A stretch of 64,000 bases of DNA from Ganoderma boninense (taxonomy: Eukaryota > Basidiomycota > Agaricomycetes > Polyporales > Polyporaceae): contig CM035306.1 of the NCBI GenBank assembly GCA_002900995.3, positions 2,232,001 to 2,296,000 of the forward strand, written 5' to 3'. Positions 44,609 through 56,934 of this stretch are shown here, piece by piece. Under the pieces are notes generated by a model, which worked only from the letters and a program-made list of their open reading frames with translations, did not search any database and was not told where the DNA came from. Positions within the stretch are counted from its first letter, which is position 1; each line of letters starts with the position of its first letter. The translations under genes and the position numbers were made by a program.

Positions 44609-47600
44609 ATGCCCGCCGCCACCCTACAGCAGCCTCCGCTCGAGTCCCTCACGTCCATCTTACCTCTTACTTTCCCCACACCGACGCCCACAACACATAC
44701 AGACCTTGTCACGACCAACGATCTTCACCGAGAAGAGGACTTGCTCAGAAATCCATTCTCTTTTCGACACTGGTGGACAGCTATCCAAAATGTTAAGGAA
44801 GCTTCCGCTGCGCTCCAAAAGTCAGAAGGGCCCTCGGACTTGGCTCCTGAAATCGCGGTTCTCTTAGGCCCTCTTTCTTCGCCTGCTGCTCGTCAGTCTC
44901 TCCAACGACAGACCTATCTTTACGAGGCTGCCCTTGCTCAGTTCCCTGGTTCGTTCAAGCTTTGGAAATCCTATCTTCAGACGCGCATGTCATTTGTGCT
45001 TGGCAAACTTGTCCACAGGAAGAAGGCAGGCGGCAGGAGGAAATTCCCCGATATGCGCGAGGCTCTCGAGGATGAAAAAGAAGACTTGGAGCAGTGGGAT
45101 GGTGGGCTCGACGGCGTAGCTGGGTGGGAAGAGTGGCGGCTTCTGGTCGCGCTATTCGAACGAGCCCTCATATGGCTGCCAAAAGTCAGTCTTTGCAACA
45201 TGTCTATTCTTCTCGTCTCACACACATACGCGCAGATGCCACGAATTTGGCTACTCTATCTGTCAATATTCAACCATCCATTTTGCCCTCCCCACATATC
45301 TCACACCCACGCACGAAGAACCTACGACCGTGCATTGCGCACCCTGCCACCGTCCCTCCATTCCCGAATATGGACTCGCTTTTTGCTATGGGCGGAGTCG
45401 AGAGGTGGCGCGACTACCGTTGCTGTCTACCGACGGTATCTTTCTGTCGACCCCAGCGTCACTGAGCGGTACACTGCCATTCTTCTCTCCGAGAACAACC
45501 CCGACCCCCGACCCCTAGAAGCCGCTAAACTCCTGCTATCCCTCGCCCGCAAAGCGGCGCGTGGGGAATACACCAGTCCTGAAGGCAAGAGCCCGTATCA
45601 GCTTCTAGGCGAATTCCTAGATGTCGTCGAACAGCATGGTGAAGCGGTTGGCCTGGACGTCGACGCTACGATCAATTCGAACCAGACGATTGCTCAGGAG
45701 GCGGAGGCACGAGCCGTGGCTTCTCAACAACCCACAGAGCCTGCATCTGTCGGTGGCAAGCTCATGCGGTTCGCCGGTCCCGCAATGACTGTATCCGATG
45801 ACAAAGTCATTCCTTTGTACGACGAAGATGAAGACCCACGGAGCCCCCGTAAACTCAACATTGAGGACATTGTCCGGAAGGACGGTTTGGACATTTACAA
45901 AGACCAAGCCGGCCGTCTCTGGACGGGCCTCGCGACTTACTGGATCAAGTGTGGCGAGTTTGACAGGGCGAAGCTCACGTTCGAGCGCGGTCTGGCTTCC
46001 GTGCTCACCATCCGCGACTTCACGCAGATCTTTGACGCGTATTCTGAGTTCTCGGAAAGTTTGGTTAGCGCCCTGATGGAGAGCCTCGAAAACCCTGACG
46101 AAGATGACGAAGACGAGGACGTGAAGGAGACAGAGCAGGAGCTGGATGTCAAGATGAAGGAGTTCGAGGAGCTGATGGACAGGAGGCCGTTCCTGGTCAA
46201 CGACGTCCTGCTCCGCAGGAATCCCAATGATGTCCAGGAGTGGGAGAAGCGGGTGGCTTTGTGGGGAGAAAACGACGAAAAGGTACATATCTGTTGATTG
46301 GTGGATAAGGGTGGCTTATCAACCAGCAACGACCATCCCGCTCCTTTTTTCAGGTTGCCGAGACGTACAACAAGGCTCTCGCCACAGTGAATCCTCGTCG
46401 TGCCACTGCAAACTTCCATCGGCTTTACATCAACTTCGCTAAATTCTATGAAGAAGGCGGCACTGCTGGGGAAGCTGAGCGAGACCTTGACAGCGCTCGC
46501 AAAATCTTTGTTAAGGCCACGAAGGTCAACTTCAAGACCGTGGACGAGTTGGCGGAAGTCTGGTGCGAGTGGGCCGAGATGGAGATCCGTGCAGAGTTCG
46601 TTCGTTCAACTCCTTGATCCAGCAATTGACTAACTCTACGAGCAGGAACTACGACGAGGCTATTCGTGTCATGCAACGTGCAGCTGTCGTGCCAAAGAAC
46701 ACGAAGATCAACTTTTTCGACCACGTAAGCTGTCGCAGCTTTTCACTATCGTCTACTGACGAAACTTCCAGTCATTATCCGCGCAAGCTCGATTGTTCAA
46801 GTCACTTAAGCTCTGGTCCTTTTATGTCGACCTGGAAGAATCCCTCGGAACGGTTGAATCAACGAAGGCTGTCTATGACAAGATTATGGACTTGCGTATC
46901 GCCAACGCTCAAATCATTGTCAACTACGCCGCGTTCCTCGAAGAGAACAAATACTACGAGGAAAGCTTCAAGGTGAATTAACCCGCTCCCTAGGTGATCC
47001 GGACAAAATCGCTAACCTGCGTTTCCTAGGTCTATGAACGTGGCACCGACCTTTTCACCTTCCCCGTTTCATTCGAGATCTGGAACATCTACCTGGCGAA
47101 GTTCGTGAAACGTTATGTGAGTATCTTATCTCCGTAGGTCATTGAACGTCCGCTCATACCCTGCTCAGGACGGTTCCAAGATCGAACGCACTCGTGACCT
47201 CTTTGAGCAGGCGCTGGATAAGTGCCCAGCGAAGTCTTGCAAGTCCATCTATATGATGTACGCAACCTTCGAGGAGGAGCACGGGCTAGCCAAGCGGGCC
47301 ATGTCGATATATGACCGTGCAACAGCCGCCGTGGCGGACGAGGACAAGTTCGAGCTCTTCACGATCTACATTGCGAAGGCGACCTCGAATTACGGCCTCC
47401 CGGCTACGCGCCCGATCTACGAGCGTGCAATAGAGGTTCTGCCCGACAAGCAGACGGCCGAGATGTGTCTGCGCTTCGCAGCGATGGAGCGCAAGCTAGG
47501 CGAGATCGACCGCGCGCGGGGCATATACGCGCACGCGTCGCAGTTCTGCGACCCGCGTGTGAACCCGCGCTTCTGGCAGGAGTGGAATGCGTTCGAGATC

Positions 47601-47924
47601 GAGACGGGCTCAGAGGACACGTTCCGCGAGATGCTCCGTATCAAGCGCTCTGTGCAGGCACAATTCAACACCGAGGCGTCGTACCTCGCCGCACAGATGG
47701 CTGCGAAGCAGAGTGGGCTGGAGACGGAGACAGGGACGGAGGCCGCGCCGACGGACGCTATGGCGGCTGCGGAGCGGCAGGCCAATGGTGGTGGGGGCGG
47801 GGCTCCAGCGTTCGTGTCGGCGAAGTCGAACACGAATGTCCGACCGCAGGAGGCTTTGGAGGCTGCTCCCGCGCAGGCAAACGAGGACGAGATTCATATA
47901 TCGGACGAGGACGAGGACGAGTAG
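44609..47924 (+). CDS. SYF1: pre-mRNA splicing factor Syf1 (XAB2 homolog)
   Basis: Syf1 is a HAT-repeat scaffold of the NTC/Prp19 complex in the active spliceosome. The product is about 990 residues. HAT (half-TPR) repeats run through it: FRHWWTAIQNVK near the N-terminus, FPGSFKLWKSYL, MPRIWLLYLSI, SRIWTRFLLWAE, LWTGLATYWIKCGEFDRAKLTFERG (given in parts), VSFEIWNIYLAKFVKRY and NPRFWQEWNAFEIETG. A late acidic tail (DEDEDE) ends the protein. The first intron (45185-45235) is 51 bp, free of stops and a multiple of three, so retention would add 17 residues. Five further introns were placed. I chose the ATG at 44609 because it is the first in frame. Confidence 0.93.
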
Positions 47925-49071
47925 TTGTAGTTGGTGTTGTTAGTACCTATATGATAGCTGTTTTGTTTGCGGATGCTTCACCTGCAATGATCTTGATGCT
48001 CCCTTGCACCGTATCTGCTTGTGCTTGCCACGATGTGGACTGACAGTACTATGTAGCGAGGGCCCTAACTTAGCGCGATCCCGACGCTTTCCTTTTTGGG
48101 CACTTTGGGACGCTGGGTGCTAATTCCGACTCCCGCGAGTCTTCCGCGTCGTGGTCTGGCTTGTTTCTCTCATCTCAGTCGCAAGGTAGATGGATGGACA
48201 CCCCTCCGTGAGTATCACGCCAGTGTCTTGCAAGTATCATCAAAGAACCAACATCGACGAAACAGTACGAAGAACTTTCACCACTCCTTACAAAATATCC
48301 CAAGGAAGCGGGATCCCTCTTCCAAACCTACAACGATCTAAAATTTGGTGCGTGGTGAGGATCGCCGCAACGCGTGGACTGATTTGGGTGCGAAGCCCAG
48401 CAATGGTCTGATCTAGAGCTCATTGAGCTTCCTGGCTGCTCGCGAAGTGCAATTCGCGGTCGCCGCCTTCAATCCGTGAGCATCCTTCCATCGTCCCACA
48501 GTCCGGGTTGTTGACAAGTCCTAGGGGGTTTTGTTGCACGTCGTGCCCTGTTCCTTGTCAGAATCGCTTTCAACAGATTGGTGAACATTGTCCTCGCCAG
48601 TTGAGAGATTGGTCCAAATTGACATATGGATAGGATACGAACCGCCTTCAAGGAACTGGAAGAGCCACCCCATGTGTACCTTGCTATCAACACGGAAGAC
48701 TCATCTATAGTGTACTATAAGATCAGTCCTGGGATTGTCAAGCCGCCATTATGATCACAGCTGCTTTCAATTTCTCGGGAGAGAGCCTCCTGGAATGACA
48801 GAAGCGCCAGCATCCGCTATTGACATAGGAGTAGGAAGTTAACAGGTTTAGGATAGGACGAAACTGACTACAAAAATTCGTAGAGTACATATTTAGCACA
48901 GCAGTTGAGAGCAAAATGACAGCGTATTGTGGGAGGAGCGGAATCTGCAGACAAAACGGTCGCTTAAGGTATGAAGCCTCATATTGTACGAGTCCGTTGA
49001 AGAGAATATAGCGTGCAGAGGAATATGGTAGGACAGCCAGGGAACGATGTAGGGTAAAAGAAGTAGTGTGA
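47925..49071. other. spacer, nothing assigned
   Basis: Only short frames without recognisable products are present. It contains the SYF1 3' UTR and the 3' flank of the next minus-strand gene. Confidence 0.4.
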
Positions 49072-49937
49072 TTACCGCGAAACATTCCAGCGATCGACTT
49101 CGACGGTGCATATATCCTCCCAAATGGCGTCCCACCCGCCTTGGGCTAGATGAGGTTGGGCTTGCCATAGGCCTATGATTTGTCGAGAGTCGTCGAACGT
49201 CACGTCGTGCGGGCGAAGTTGTTCAACAAGATCGATGTGCATCTCTAGAGATCGGCGGTACGGCTTCAAGATGTAGGGTAATTTTGTAACTTGAGAGAAA
49301 GCTCAGAGGCGTAGCTTTGATGAAGCCTCCTGAGAACACTTACCAAACTTCTCCAGAGACCATGTTACCCACAGAGGCTCTTCCACGAATTTCCACCCCT
49401 TGGTTTTATGCACTTCGTACAGGAGCTGTTCCAGGTTGCGAATGATCTTGGACATCTTGAGAAACAGTTTCTCCTGCATATCTATCGTCAGTTCCATATT
49501 CCAGGTCCCAATGTGACACGCTTACCAGTCGTCTGACCACCTCATGGAGGTCATCTATGCATGTCTCCATGAATCGAAGCTTTTCCAAAACGATGGGATA
49601 TGTCGGTTGCTTGCCGGTGGGCAACAATGCAAGCTCATTGCTACACGGGGGAAACACTTCGTTGTGAAACGGTGGTTGACGTACAGAAGATACGGACGTA
49701 CTCAAGTTCCGTTCGAGCGTCGATCAGGCTGGATGCCGCCTTCAATCCTTGGCCAGACACCCTCTCATCCCACTCGTATGCAATGTTCCGAAGCTCCATA
49801 AGCTGGCTTCGAAGGGTGCGATGGTGAGGGAGTTCCGTGTGACTTGAAGGTGAAGCTGGAGTGGTTTGCTGGCGTACTGAGACGGGATTGGAAGTCGGGG
49901 TGGATGGTCCACGAAACGAAGCAAGTCGGCCGCTCAT
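49072..49937 (-). CDS. conserved hypothetical protein, helical
   Basis: Four exons (49702-49937, 49526-49640, 49344-49473, 49072-49289) keep frame and give 232 residues. After a Ser/Pro/Thr-rich first 35 residues the protein is mainly helix-forming: LRSQLMELRNIAYEWDERV, then LHEVVRRLEKLFLKMSKIIR with heptad-like spacing, then KLPYILKPYRRSLEMHIDL and the Trp-rich end GGWDAIWEDICTVEVDRW. I do not recognise the family. A subunit of a larger complex, for example at the kinetochore or in transcription, would fit the shape, but this is a guess. All donors are GTAC, GTAAG or similar. The start is the first ATG in frame. Confidence 0.7.
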
Positions 49938-50488
49938 TCCGATAGTAGAGGAGGGTAAAGGAGGAGAGGTGTGTATGAAGGGTAGTCCACCGTCGTGGCT
50001 GAAGGAGAGTTGTTGTGTGTGCCGAGACCTGAAAGCACGAGGAGACCGATACTCACGCTAAGGTGAGGAAAGGATGGATTGAAACGCGCACGGGAGCGGG
50101 GAGAGGGTCTGCCCTGAATTCGCGTTGTCTGCGGCAATCTCGCGTAGAAGAGCAGATCTTCAGTCTGTTTCGAGCGTCAGATGCTGTTGCATGGGTTCAG
50201 TGGGAGACCTGTAAAGCACTGAGCAAGAGAGAGAGATAAGGAGGGGCGTGAAGTCGCTTCGACATGCCTCGATGGGGTTCCGTGGATTCGCTGTCAAGGA
50301 GAGAGGAAGAGACCAGTCGCCGCGGCGTTCATTAAGCTCGCGGATCGGCCTCCAGGCGAGTGCCGAACCGCGATACGTAAAGTAATTAGCCTCCGCGCCG
50401 GATCAATCGAGCACACGTCCATCCCAGTCCATCCGCGACTCCATCCGGACACCTCCACCGTGCTACTCCTCCTTTCGCCGTCCCATCC
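49938..50488. other. divergent intergenic region
   Basis: It lies between the helical unknown (minus) and the WD40 gene (plus); no other gene was recognised. Confidence 0.4.
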
Positions 50489-52142
50489 ATGCAACCCGCC
50501 GACAAGTCCAATCTGTTGCGCTCGGAGGCAGAGCTCAGCTTGGAACAAGTGCGCTTTCTGTCCTGACATCTCCCTGGGCCGCGCCGGTCTCACACGCTGT
50601 CCTACAAGTCCCGAAAAGACAAAGCACGGCGGATAAAAGACCTCGGATCGCCCATAGAGATCACTGGGAAGGCTCTGGCATTTGAGGTCCGTGGAAGTGT
50701 CGCTTGGATCGCAGAAAACACGACCGTTGTCAGGAAGCTCGACTTGGAGGTGTGTCTTAACTTCCTCCGATGATCGTTGCCCGCTTTCTCCATTCGCTAT
50801 GTCGACCGTAGCTGACTACGAGCCTCAGACAGGGAAGACTCTGCATCTATTCAAGGGGCATACAGCGCCAGTTACGTCGCTTGCATTTGTCGATCGCGTT
50901 CCCGGAAGTGGCAAGGGTGACCTGCTCGTGACTGGTTCTTGGGACAAAGTGATCGTGGAATCTCGTGGTCGTCTAAGGCTATTCGTACTGACATAAAGGT
51001 AGACCATCAAAGTTTGGGACATAGAGGCACGTACGGAAAGTCTTCTGGATACGTAGGTACTGACTGGAACGTTGTCAGACAAAGCAAGTCTTATCCTCGA
51101 CAAATGCACATTCAGATTTTGTGAAGGCGCTCCATGTCGTGCCGTCGTTCGGTCTCCTGGTGTCAAGTGGCTCCGACAAGGTTGTCCGTCTATGGTGGGA
51201 TTCTCCTTAGATCCCAACCTTCTCAGCTCCGTTCATTTTCTCATTCATCTTCCAGGGATCTGTCGTCAGTAGGGAATGGGCAGCCCTTGAAATCTGTAGG
51301 GGTTTTGACCGAGCACACTCGCCCGGTTGAGGCCCTCGAGACTCGCATCATATCCAATAAGGCTGCCGTCCTCTACACTGCGGACACAATGGGGATCATC
51401 CGGGTGTGGGATATCACGAAGGAAGACGATGAGGCGTCGTTGCCCTGGAAAATCAAACCTGTAGGGGAGCTCAAACACCACCGGACACGAGTGAACGACA
51501 TGATCCATGGAAATGACCACCTTTGGACAGGTTGGATTTCTCTTTGGTCGCGTTGTCTTACACACTCTCTCATGTCTTCTTTTCCAGCATCGACAGATGA
51601 ATCAGTGCGAATCACACCACATCCTGCGCTCTCGCCTCCATTCGGTGCGAAAGCGATACCGCCAATCGAGCATCCCACAGCAGTCAAGACTATTCTGCCT
51701 CTCTCACTCACTGCCCTTGGGGAGCCCTACTTGCTGACTGGCTCTGGTGATGTGATCAGGGTGTACGATGTGTCATCTCTTCACGAACCCGAGCTCATGG
51801 CCGAGACGGATGGGCACTGGCACGACGTGACAGCTTTACGATTGTGGATCCGCGAGACAAAGGTCGAAGGCGAGCCAGGGAAGGTACGCCGTGAGCCATG
51901 GATAGTAAGCGCAAGTCTCGATGGCACGCTCAGGCGATGGAAGCTCACTGGTAAGTTTGCATTCATGGTCAGTCATTATGTTCATCATTTGATGCTCCTG
52001 CTCTTGTCTTCCAGAGCTGTTGAACCCGCCTCCGCCACCACCAATCGTTCCCCCGGCAGAGAGCAAGGTGGCTGACGCAACAACGGATGTGCTTGACGAG
52101 GAGGAGGAGAGCGAACTCGCCGAGCTTATGGGCGAAGACTGA
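50489..52142 (+). CDS. WD40-repeat protein
   Basis: Several short exons join from the ATG at 50489; the first is 60 bp and ends before GTGCGC, and the second begins at 50609. After a charged N-terminus (SRKDKARRIKDLG) the WD40 pattern is clear: LHLFKGHTAPVTSLAF, VTGSWDKTIKVWD, SGSDKVVRLWD, YTADTMGIIRVWDI and ASLDGTLRRWKL. About six or seven blades are expected, forming a propeller used as a protein-binding platform. The C-terminus has a proline run and an acidic end (EEEESELAELMGED). I cannot name the ortholog. Middle exon edges (51000-51300) are less certain because several GT/AG choices exist. Confidence 0.8.
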
Positions 52143-52357
52143 ATTCCCAGGACATTGTCATAATACCCTACATTCCATGACATGTACAGCGCACATCCCA
52201 CCACGAGTCAAGTGAAATGTGGCTGGGTCCCTACAGCTTGGCCTTGGACACAACTAAAGCCGATGCACCCTGCAGGCTCTTCGCAGCCGTGGTCACCAAC
52301 TCATCAACGCTGCAAAATATGGTCACCATGCGCGCCTCGCTGATGATGGCGTACAAC

Positions 52358-53656
52358 TCACATCTCTCGGGCTGGCTTTATGTCGTTGATGGAACCGGCG
52401 ACCTTGCCCATTAGCCACATGATGCCCTCCATAGACTTTTCAGGGTGCTTTTCGAGCTCGACCTCATGCGGGATCTTTCCTCGATACGTAAGCTCCGCGA
52501 CCTCCTGCTGCCTGTTGTCCCAGCTCGCGACATATGGCGTCTTGCGAACATGCATAGGACGGCCCGAGTAGATTAGTGTGCGCGTGATGTCATCGTAGCC
52601 CGCGCTCAGGACGAGTTCCTTGTGCACCTTCGGTGCCCCCGCCTCCGCGCTTGCGACGAACCGCGTGCCGACCCACACCCCAGCGGCCCCGTATGAGAGG
52701 GCTGCGGCGAGGCCGCGACCGTCTGCAATGCCACCGGCGGCAACAACGAGAACGGGCTCGCCGGTGAGTGGGCTCTTCGCGTTCTTGCAGAGGTCGACGA
52801 CTGCAGGGATGAGGATTGAGAAAGGCGTCTCGCCGGTGTGTCCGCCGCCTTCGCCGCCCTGGGCGCAGATGACGTCGACCCCTGAAATAAACAGATGAGC
52901 TGGAGAGAAGGGACAGCATAGGGAAAATATCGTGATCACCCTGTGCCAGTGCCTTCGGGACGTGCTTCGGATGGCCGATCATACTAAGCCGACCAACCCG
53001 GGTCAAAACTGGCCAGCAGGTGGGATATGACATCAGGCTCGGGGGACATACTTCATCACGACGATACCAGCAGCGTGCAGCTTCTCTACCATCTCTGCCG
53101 GAGGCACGCCCACTGCGCAGACAAACAGTTTGGCGCCACTCTTGATGATGACGTCCGTGAGTGCGGGAAGCTGGCCCTTGGAATAGTCATACTGGGCCAA
53201 ATACATGGAGGCTGAGCATCATAGAACTTGGTATGCGTGGTCTGAAACTTACGTTTGTCTTCCTGGCATTGCCACCGACCTGCGGAATCAGAAGGTCGAC
53301 GCCAAAGGGCGCATCCTTGTGCTCCAGGTGGCTCTTGAGTTCGTCAATGTTGTCCTGGAGCATCTTCGGACTCTGGCGAACGCCGCCAATGACGCCGATA
53401 CCGCCTTGCAAGAAAATGTCCATCAACGCGCCATACGAGTGGGATGAGAATCGGGAAAACCGGAACACACCTGCGTTGGTCACAGCAGCGGCGAGTCGAG
53501 GGCCGGCCGCGACGTTCATGCCTGGAGATTGTTGCATAGTAAGCCGAGGATACACGGTTATTCATTGCGTGCGCACACACCTGCAAGCATGACCGGGTGA
53601 CTGATGCCGAACAGCTTTGTGAGGGGCGTAGAAAACACTGGCGCAGACGACGGCAT
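52358..53656 (-). CDS. nitronate monooxygenase (2-nitropropane dioxygenase family)
   Basis: These FMN enzymes oxidise alkyl nitronates such as propionate 3-nitronate, a defence against toxic nitro compounds. The protein starts MPSSAPVFSTPLTKLFGIS, with the family block HPVMLAGMNVAAGPRLAAAV across the first intron, then GGIGVIGG. The signature CAQGGEGGGHTG contains the His that acts as catalytic base in class I enzymes. LVVAAGGIADGRGLAAAL and GVWVGTRF build the FMN phosphate site. About six exons were placed, and the stop is at 52358-52360. It is divergent from the cytochrome c heme lyase gene, with about 300 bp between starts. Confidence 0.9.
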
Positions 53657-53960
53657 TGTTCCTGCTTGTAAGGGTGTGGGGGGACGCTGCGGTGCCAGTG
53701 GTGGGCAGGTGTGAGTTTGGACCAGTCGCCAGGGTTGCGTGGTGATCTTGTATAAAGGGCCATTATGCGAAGCACTGCTCGCCACTGAACCCGACGGACT
53801 GGAGGGTCATGTGTGGTAAGGGCAGCATGAATCCCCGCCGTACACGCCTGAGAGGTTCCGGCAATCGGCAACTCTCTGCCCGGCCGCCGGGGGTCATGCG
53901 ACCTGCCTTTTCTGGGTGCGGCGGGCCGCCATCTCGCGCTCCTTGCCTACGCTCATCGTC
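53657..53960. promoter_or_regulatory. divergent promoter region of the nitronate monooxygenase and heme lyase genes
   Basis: This 304 bp spacer separates two divergent starts and presumably carries both promoters; no specific box was recognised. Confidence 0.5.
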
Positions 53961-54739
53961 ATGACGGACTCTGCAGACAAGTGCCCTGTCGACCATCGCG
54001 CTCTTGCTTCTTCACCATCCTCGGAAAAATGTCCCGTTGACCACACTCAACGGTCATCATGGACAGCCATACTCTCTAGACAGTCCCAAGATGTCCTTGG
54101 CGCGGCGGAACTGCCCGACACAGCTCTTCCTCCTCCTAGCCTTCCTCTCGAGCGAGAAACGTCATCCATACCCAGGGTGGATGGCGGGAATTGGGTCTAC
54201 CCATCTCAGGCCCAGTTCTATGCCGCTATGGCGCGGAAAAACCACAATCCTCACGAGTCGGACATGAAGGTTGTCGTGCCCATACACAATGCTGTCAACG
54301 AGCGAGCCTGGGGGGAGATCATGAAGTGGGAGGCTGGGCAGGGTGGCGACAAGTGTGGCGGGGTGAAGCTCGTGAGCTTCAAGGGCCGGCCAAACGATAG
54401 GAGTCCGAGGGCGTGGTTCTACTCTCTGCTCGGGTGCGTCTGCTCCTTGTCCTCTCATTTCTAGTTAATTGAATATCTTGTACGAGTAGGTATTCGCCGC
54501 CATTTGACCGCCATGACTGGGTCGTCGACCGCTGTGGGGTCCGTACGCGGTATGTCATCGACTTCTACTCGGGACATACCGGCGGTCCTGCATCCAACAA
54601 CCTCTCGTTTTTCCTCGATGTCCGACCAGCTTTTGACAATTGGGATGGCATTCGACTACGCACAGAGCGTTTTTGGGGACAGATGTTCGGTCGATTTTGG
54701 GGAGAGCACGCAAAACCGGAGAGCGCAACACGCTCTTAG
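53961..54739 (+). CDS. holocytochrome c synthase (cytochrome c heme lyase)
   Basis: The enzyme attaches heme to apocytochrome c in the mitochondrial intermembrane space. Two exons (53961-54433, 54490-54739) keep frame and encode 240 residues. Two CPV heme-regulatory motifs (KCPVDH) lie near residues 7 and 23. The family blocks are [20 protein letters not shown], the Trp in [43 protein letters not shown] and VIDFYSGH. All are present in the right order and length is normal. Whether it acts on cytochrome c or c1 cannot be told. Confidence 0.94.
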
Positions 54740-54865
54740 AGAACATAGACAGCACAGCTTGCCCAACTTGTTAACTTACTGTAAATTCAATGGTCCTGAT
54801 ACCCAGCTCTAGTTTTCGATGAACCAGGGGCTGCCTGACATAAATATCATTCCGACAAGGAAACG

Positions 54866-56400
54866 CTACCGCTTTCTTTTGGACTTGAGCTTCTTCGGCG
54901 GTGGTCTCTGTACCTCGCCGTCACTATCGCTCTCGCTACCTCCATCGTCCGACTCCTCAACCTCACTGATCTCCTCGTCCTCGTCCCACGCGCCTTCATC
55001 GCCGTCGTCTTCTTCACCTTGCTCGTCGTTCAAGTCGGACATTTCCTCGTCTTCGTCAAAACCATCGACATCCTCACTTTCGCCCTCCTCGTCTCCCTTC
55101 CCTTCATCATTCTTCGTAGCTTGAATCGCCTTTTTCCGGGCCACATTCCGCTCCTGCTCTTCTCTCCGCTCTTTACGGAGCTTCTCCTTCGCGGCATGCT
55201 CCGCCTTCTGCGCATTGGCCTCTGCCTTCGATTTTTTGACTGAAGGAACGTTTGAGGGCTTTCGCGCGAAGTACAATAGAAGACGACTCACCGAATTCGT
55301 GATAAAGTACATTGCCCTCCTTGCCGGGGAGACCCTCCGCAACCTTAATTAGCCTCAGCTCCATCCTCGGACCAATCTCATCCAGCTTCACGGCCCTTTT
55401 CTGCCCTCTTTTGTTGTTCCGACCGACGTAGTCGTCCGCAAGGTCCACAGCGTCCCCGTCATCCCCCGCAACACTGGAGGCGGACGAAGCGGCGCTCTCA
55501 TACCCGTCGCTCGATGGACCGGACTCGCCCTTTTTCCGGAGGAGGAAGTCTGCAACGTCCTTTTCGTTGCCAAGATCGAGCACGCCCGTCTCGGAGTGGG
55601 AGTGGGCTGGTTTCTTGGCGTTCACGCCCTCGAGCACGCGCCGGATGCGTTTTGAGACGCCATACGGCTTGACGGTAATGAGGTAGTGACGGAAGTCTAC
55701 GGTGCCGTGGTCTGCGTTGTAGGAAATGAGAACGATGCGGCGGGCAGATGAGAGGGACAGCGTGTGCGGGGAGAGTGGGGGGAATAGGGACTGGAAGGTC
55801 TTCATCATGAGCGTGAGGTGAGGGGGTGTGGTCGGAGAAGGAGGAGGAAAGGAGGCTAGGACGAGCTAAAATGGGGTCGTTACTGAGCGCAGATTAGGAT
55901 ACGGCGGATGCGTGGACAGGACTCACAAGAGGCGGGGAGAGATATTCCACGGTGCTCAAACTCCTGGCTCTCCGGGAAGCGTTGATCATGTCCTTGACGA
56001 GACTGTACCTCTCGATCCTAAAGCTAAGTGTCGGACCGGCCGACAATCGGACGATCCTCATTGAGGGTGCAACGTCTGTCAGGGTGAAAGCAAGCAAATG
56101 GGTGACACCGAGGGGTGGAGCCATGGTCAAGAAGTCCTTGAGCTTGTTTTTCGCACGCTCCTTCACTTGCAACCTGGGTCAAAACAAAATACGCAGCGAC
56201 GGGGCAGAGGAACAACTGACCCTCAGCCTGCTGGCGGTGTTGGGCTCCATGACCTTCCTCATATCTCGCACAAGCTGCATGAGCGAGTGCCCAACTTGGC
56301 CATGCTTGATCACGAACGACTTGGGGACCCCTTCGGCTGCTCCTGGAGCGGAGGAGGCGCCACCTTTGAGGTGAGTACGGTTTTTGCGACGGCGACCCAT
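54866..56400 (-). CDS. SSF1: Brix-domain ribosome biogenesis protein Ssf1/Peter Pan
   Basis: Ssf1/PPAN assembles 60S pre-ribosomes in the nucleolus. The start MGRRRKNRTHLKGG at 56400 is basic, and the Brix fold follows: PKSFVIKHGQVGHSLMQLV, RDMRKVMEPNTASRL, then KNKLKDFLTMAPPLGVTH, SAGPTLSFRIERYSLVKD and VLISYNADHGTVDFRHYLI. GPRMELRLIKVAEGL ends the domain. The C-terminal third is a Lys/Glu-rich helix and then a highly acidic tail (EEDDGDEGAWDEDEE) ending KKLKSKRKR. Three introns were placed; the first (about 56159-56218) uses an acceptor after GTGAAG to keep the frame. It is convergent with the heme lyase gene. Confidence 0.93.
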
Positions 56401-56934
56401 AGATGAGAGCAACCAGAGGCCAGATGAGAGAGGGACAGTCCAAGCCTCGGTGCAGGAGACGCCGGACAAAAAAGGAGCGCCCGATAAAGAGAGCGATCGA
56501 GATCCTCTTGCAAGGGGGGCCCGATTTGGGAGGGTCGAGCGTAAATCGAGCTGCGTCATCAACCTGAGCTTGCTTTGGCCCACCTCGTCTCAACATGACC
56601 GGCCTTCGGTTCCGACCGACCTGTCTCAATGGACGCATTCTACGCTCGTCAGGGCTGCCCCCCAAACGACAGAGCCCTTGTCAGCCTTCCCTCCAAGTAC
56701 AGTCAGCGCCATAAGCGTCGTAGCGTAAGCCACATCTGCCTTGATATAGGCAGCCACTTCCCACTTGTTCTGTGCAACCTATAGTTCCATCCCAACGCAC
56801 GGCTCATTCTCATCCTGGCTCCCATTCGCACCTGCAGTCTATTCATATTCCTTCTATCTGTGCTTTCAGCCGTCATCCTGTGGCCCTCAACTCCCTACAT
56901 CTCACGCGTCCTCACTCCGTTTCTGTCGCGTAGC
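56401..56934. other. divergent intergenic region
   Basis: It lies between SSF1 (minus) and the LigB-type gene (plus); frames inside are unrecognisable. An in-frame upstream extension of the LigB-type gene (from 56860) has no ATG. Confidence 0.4.
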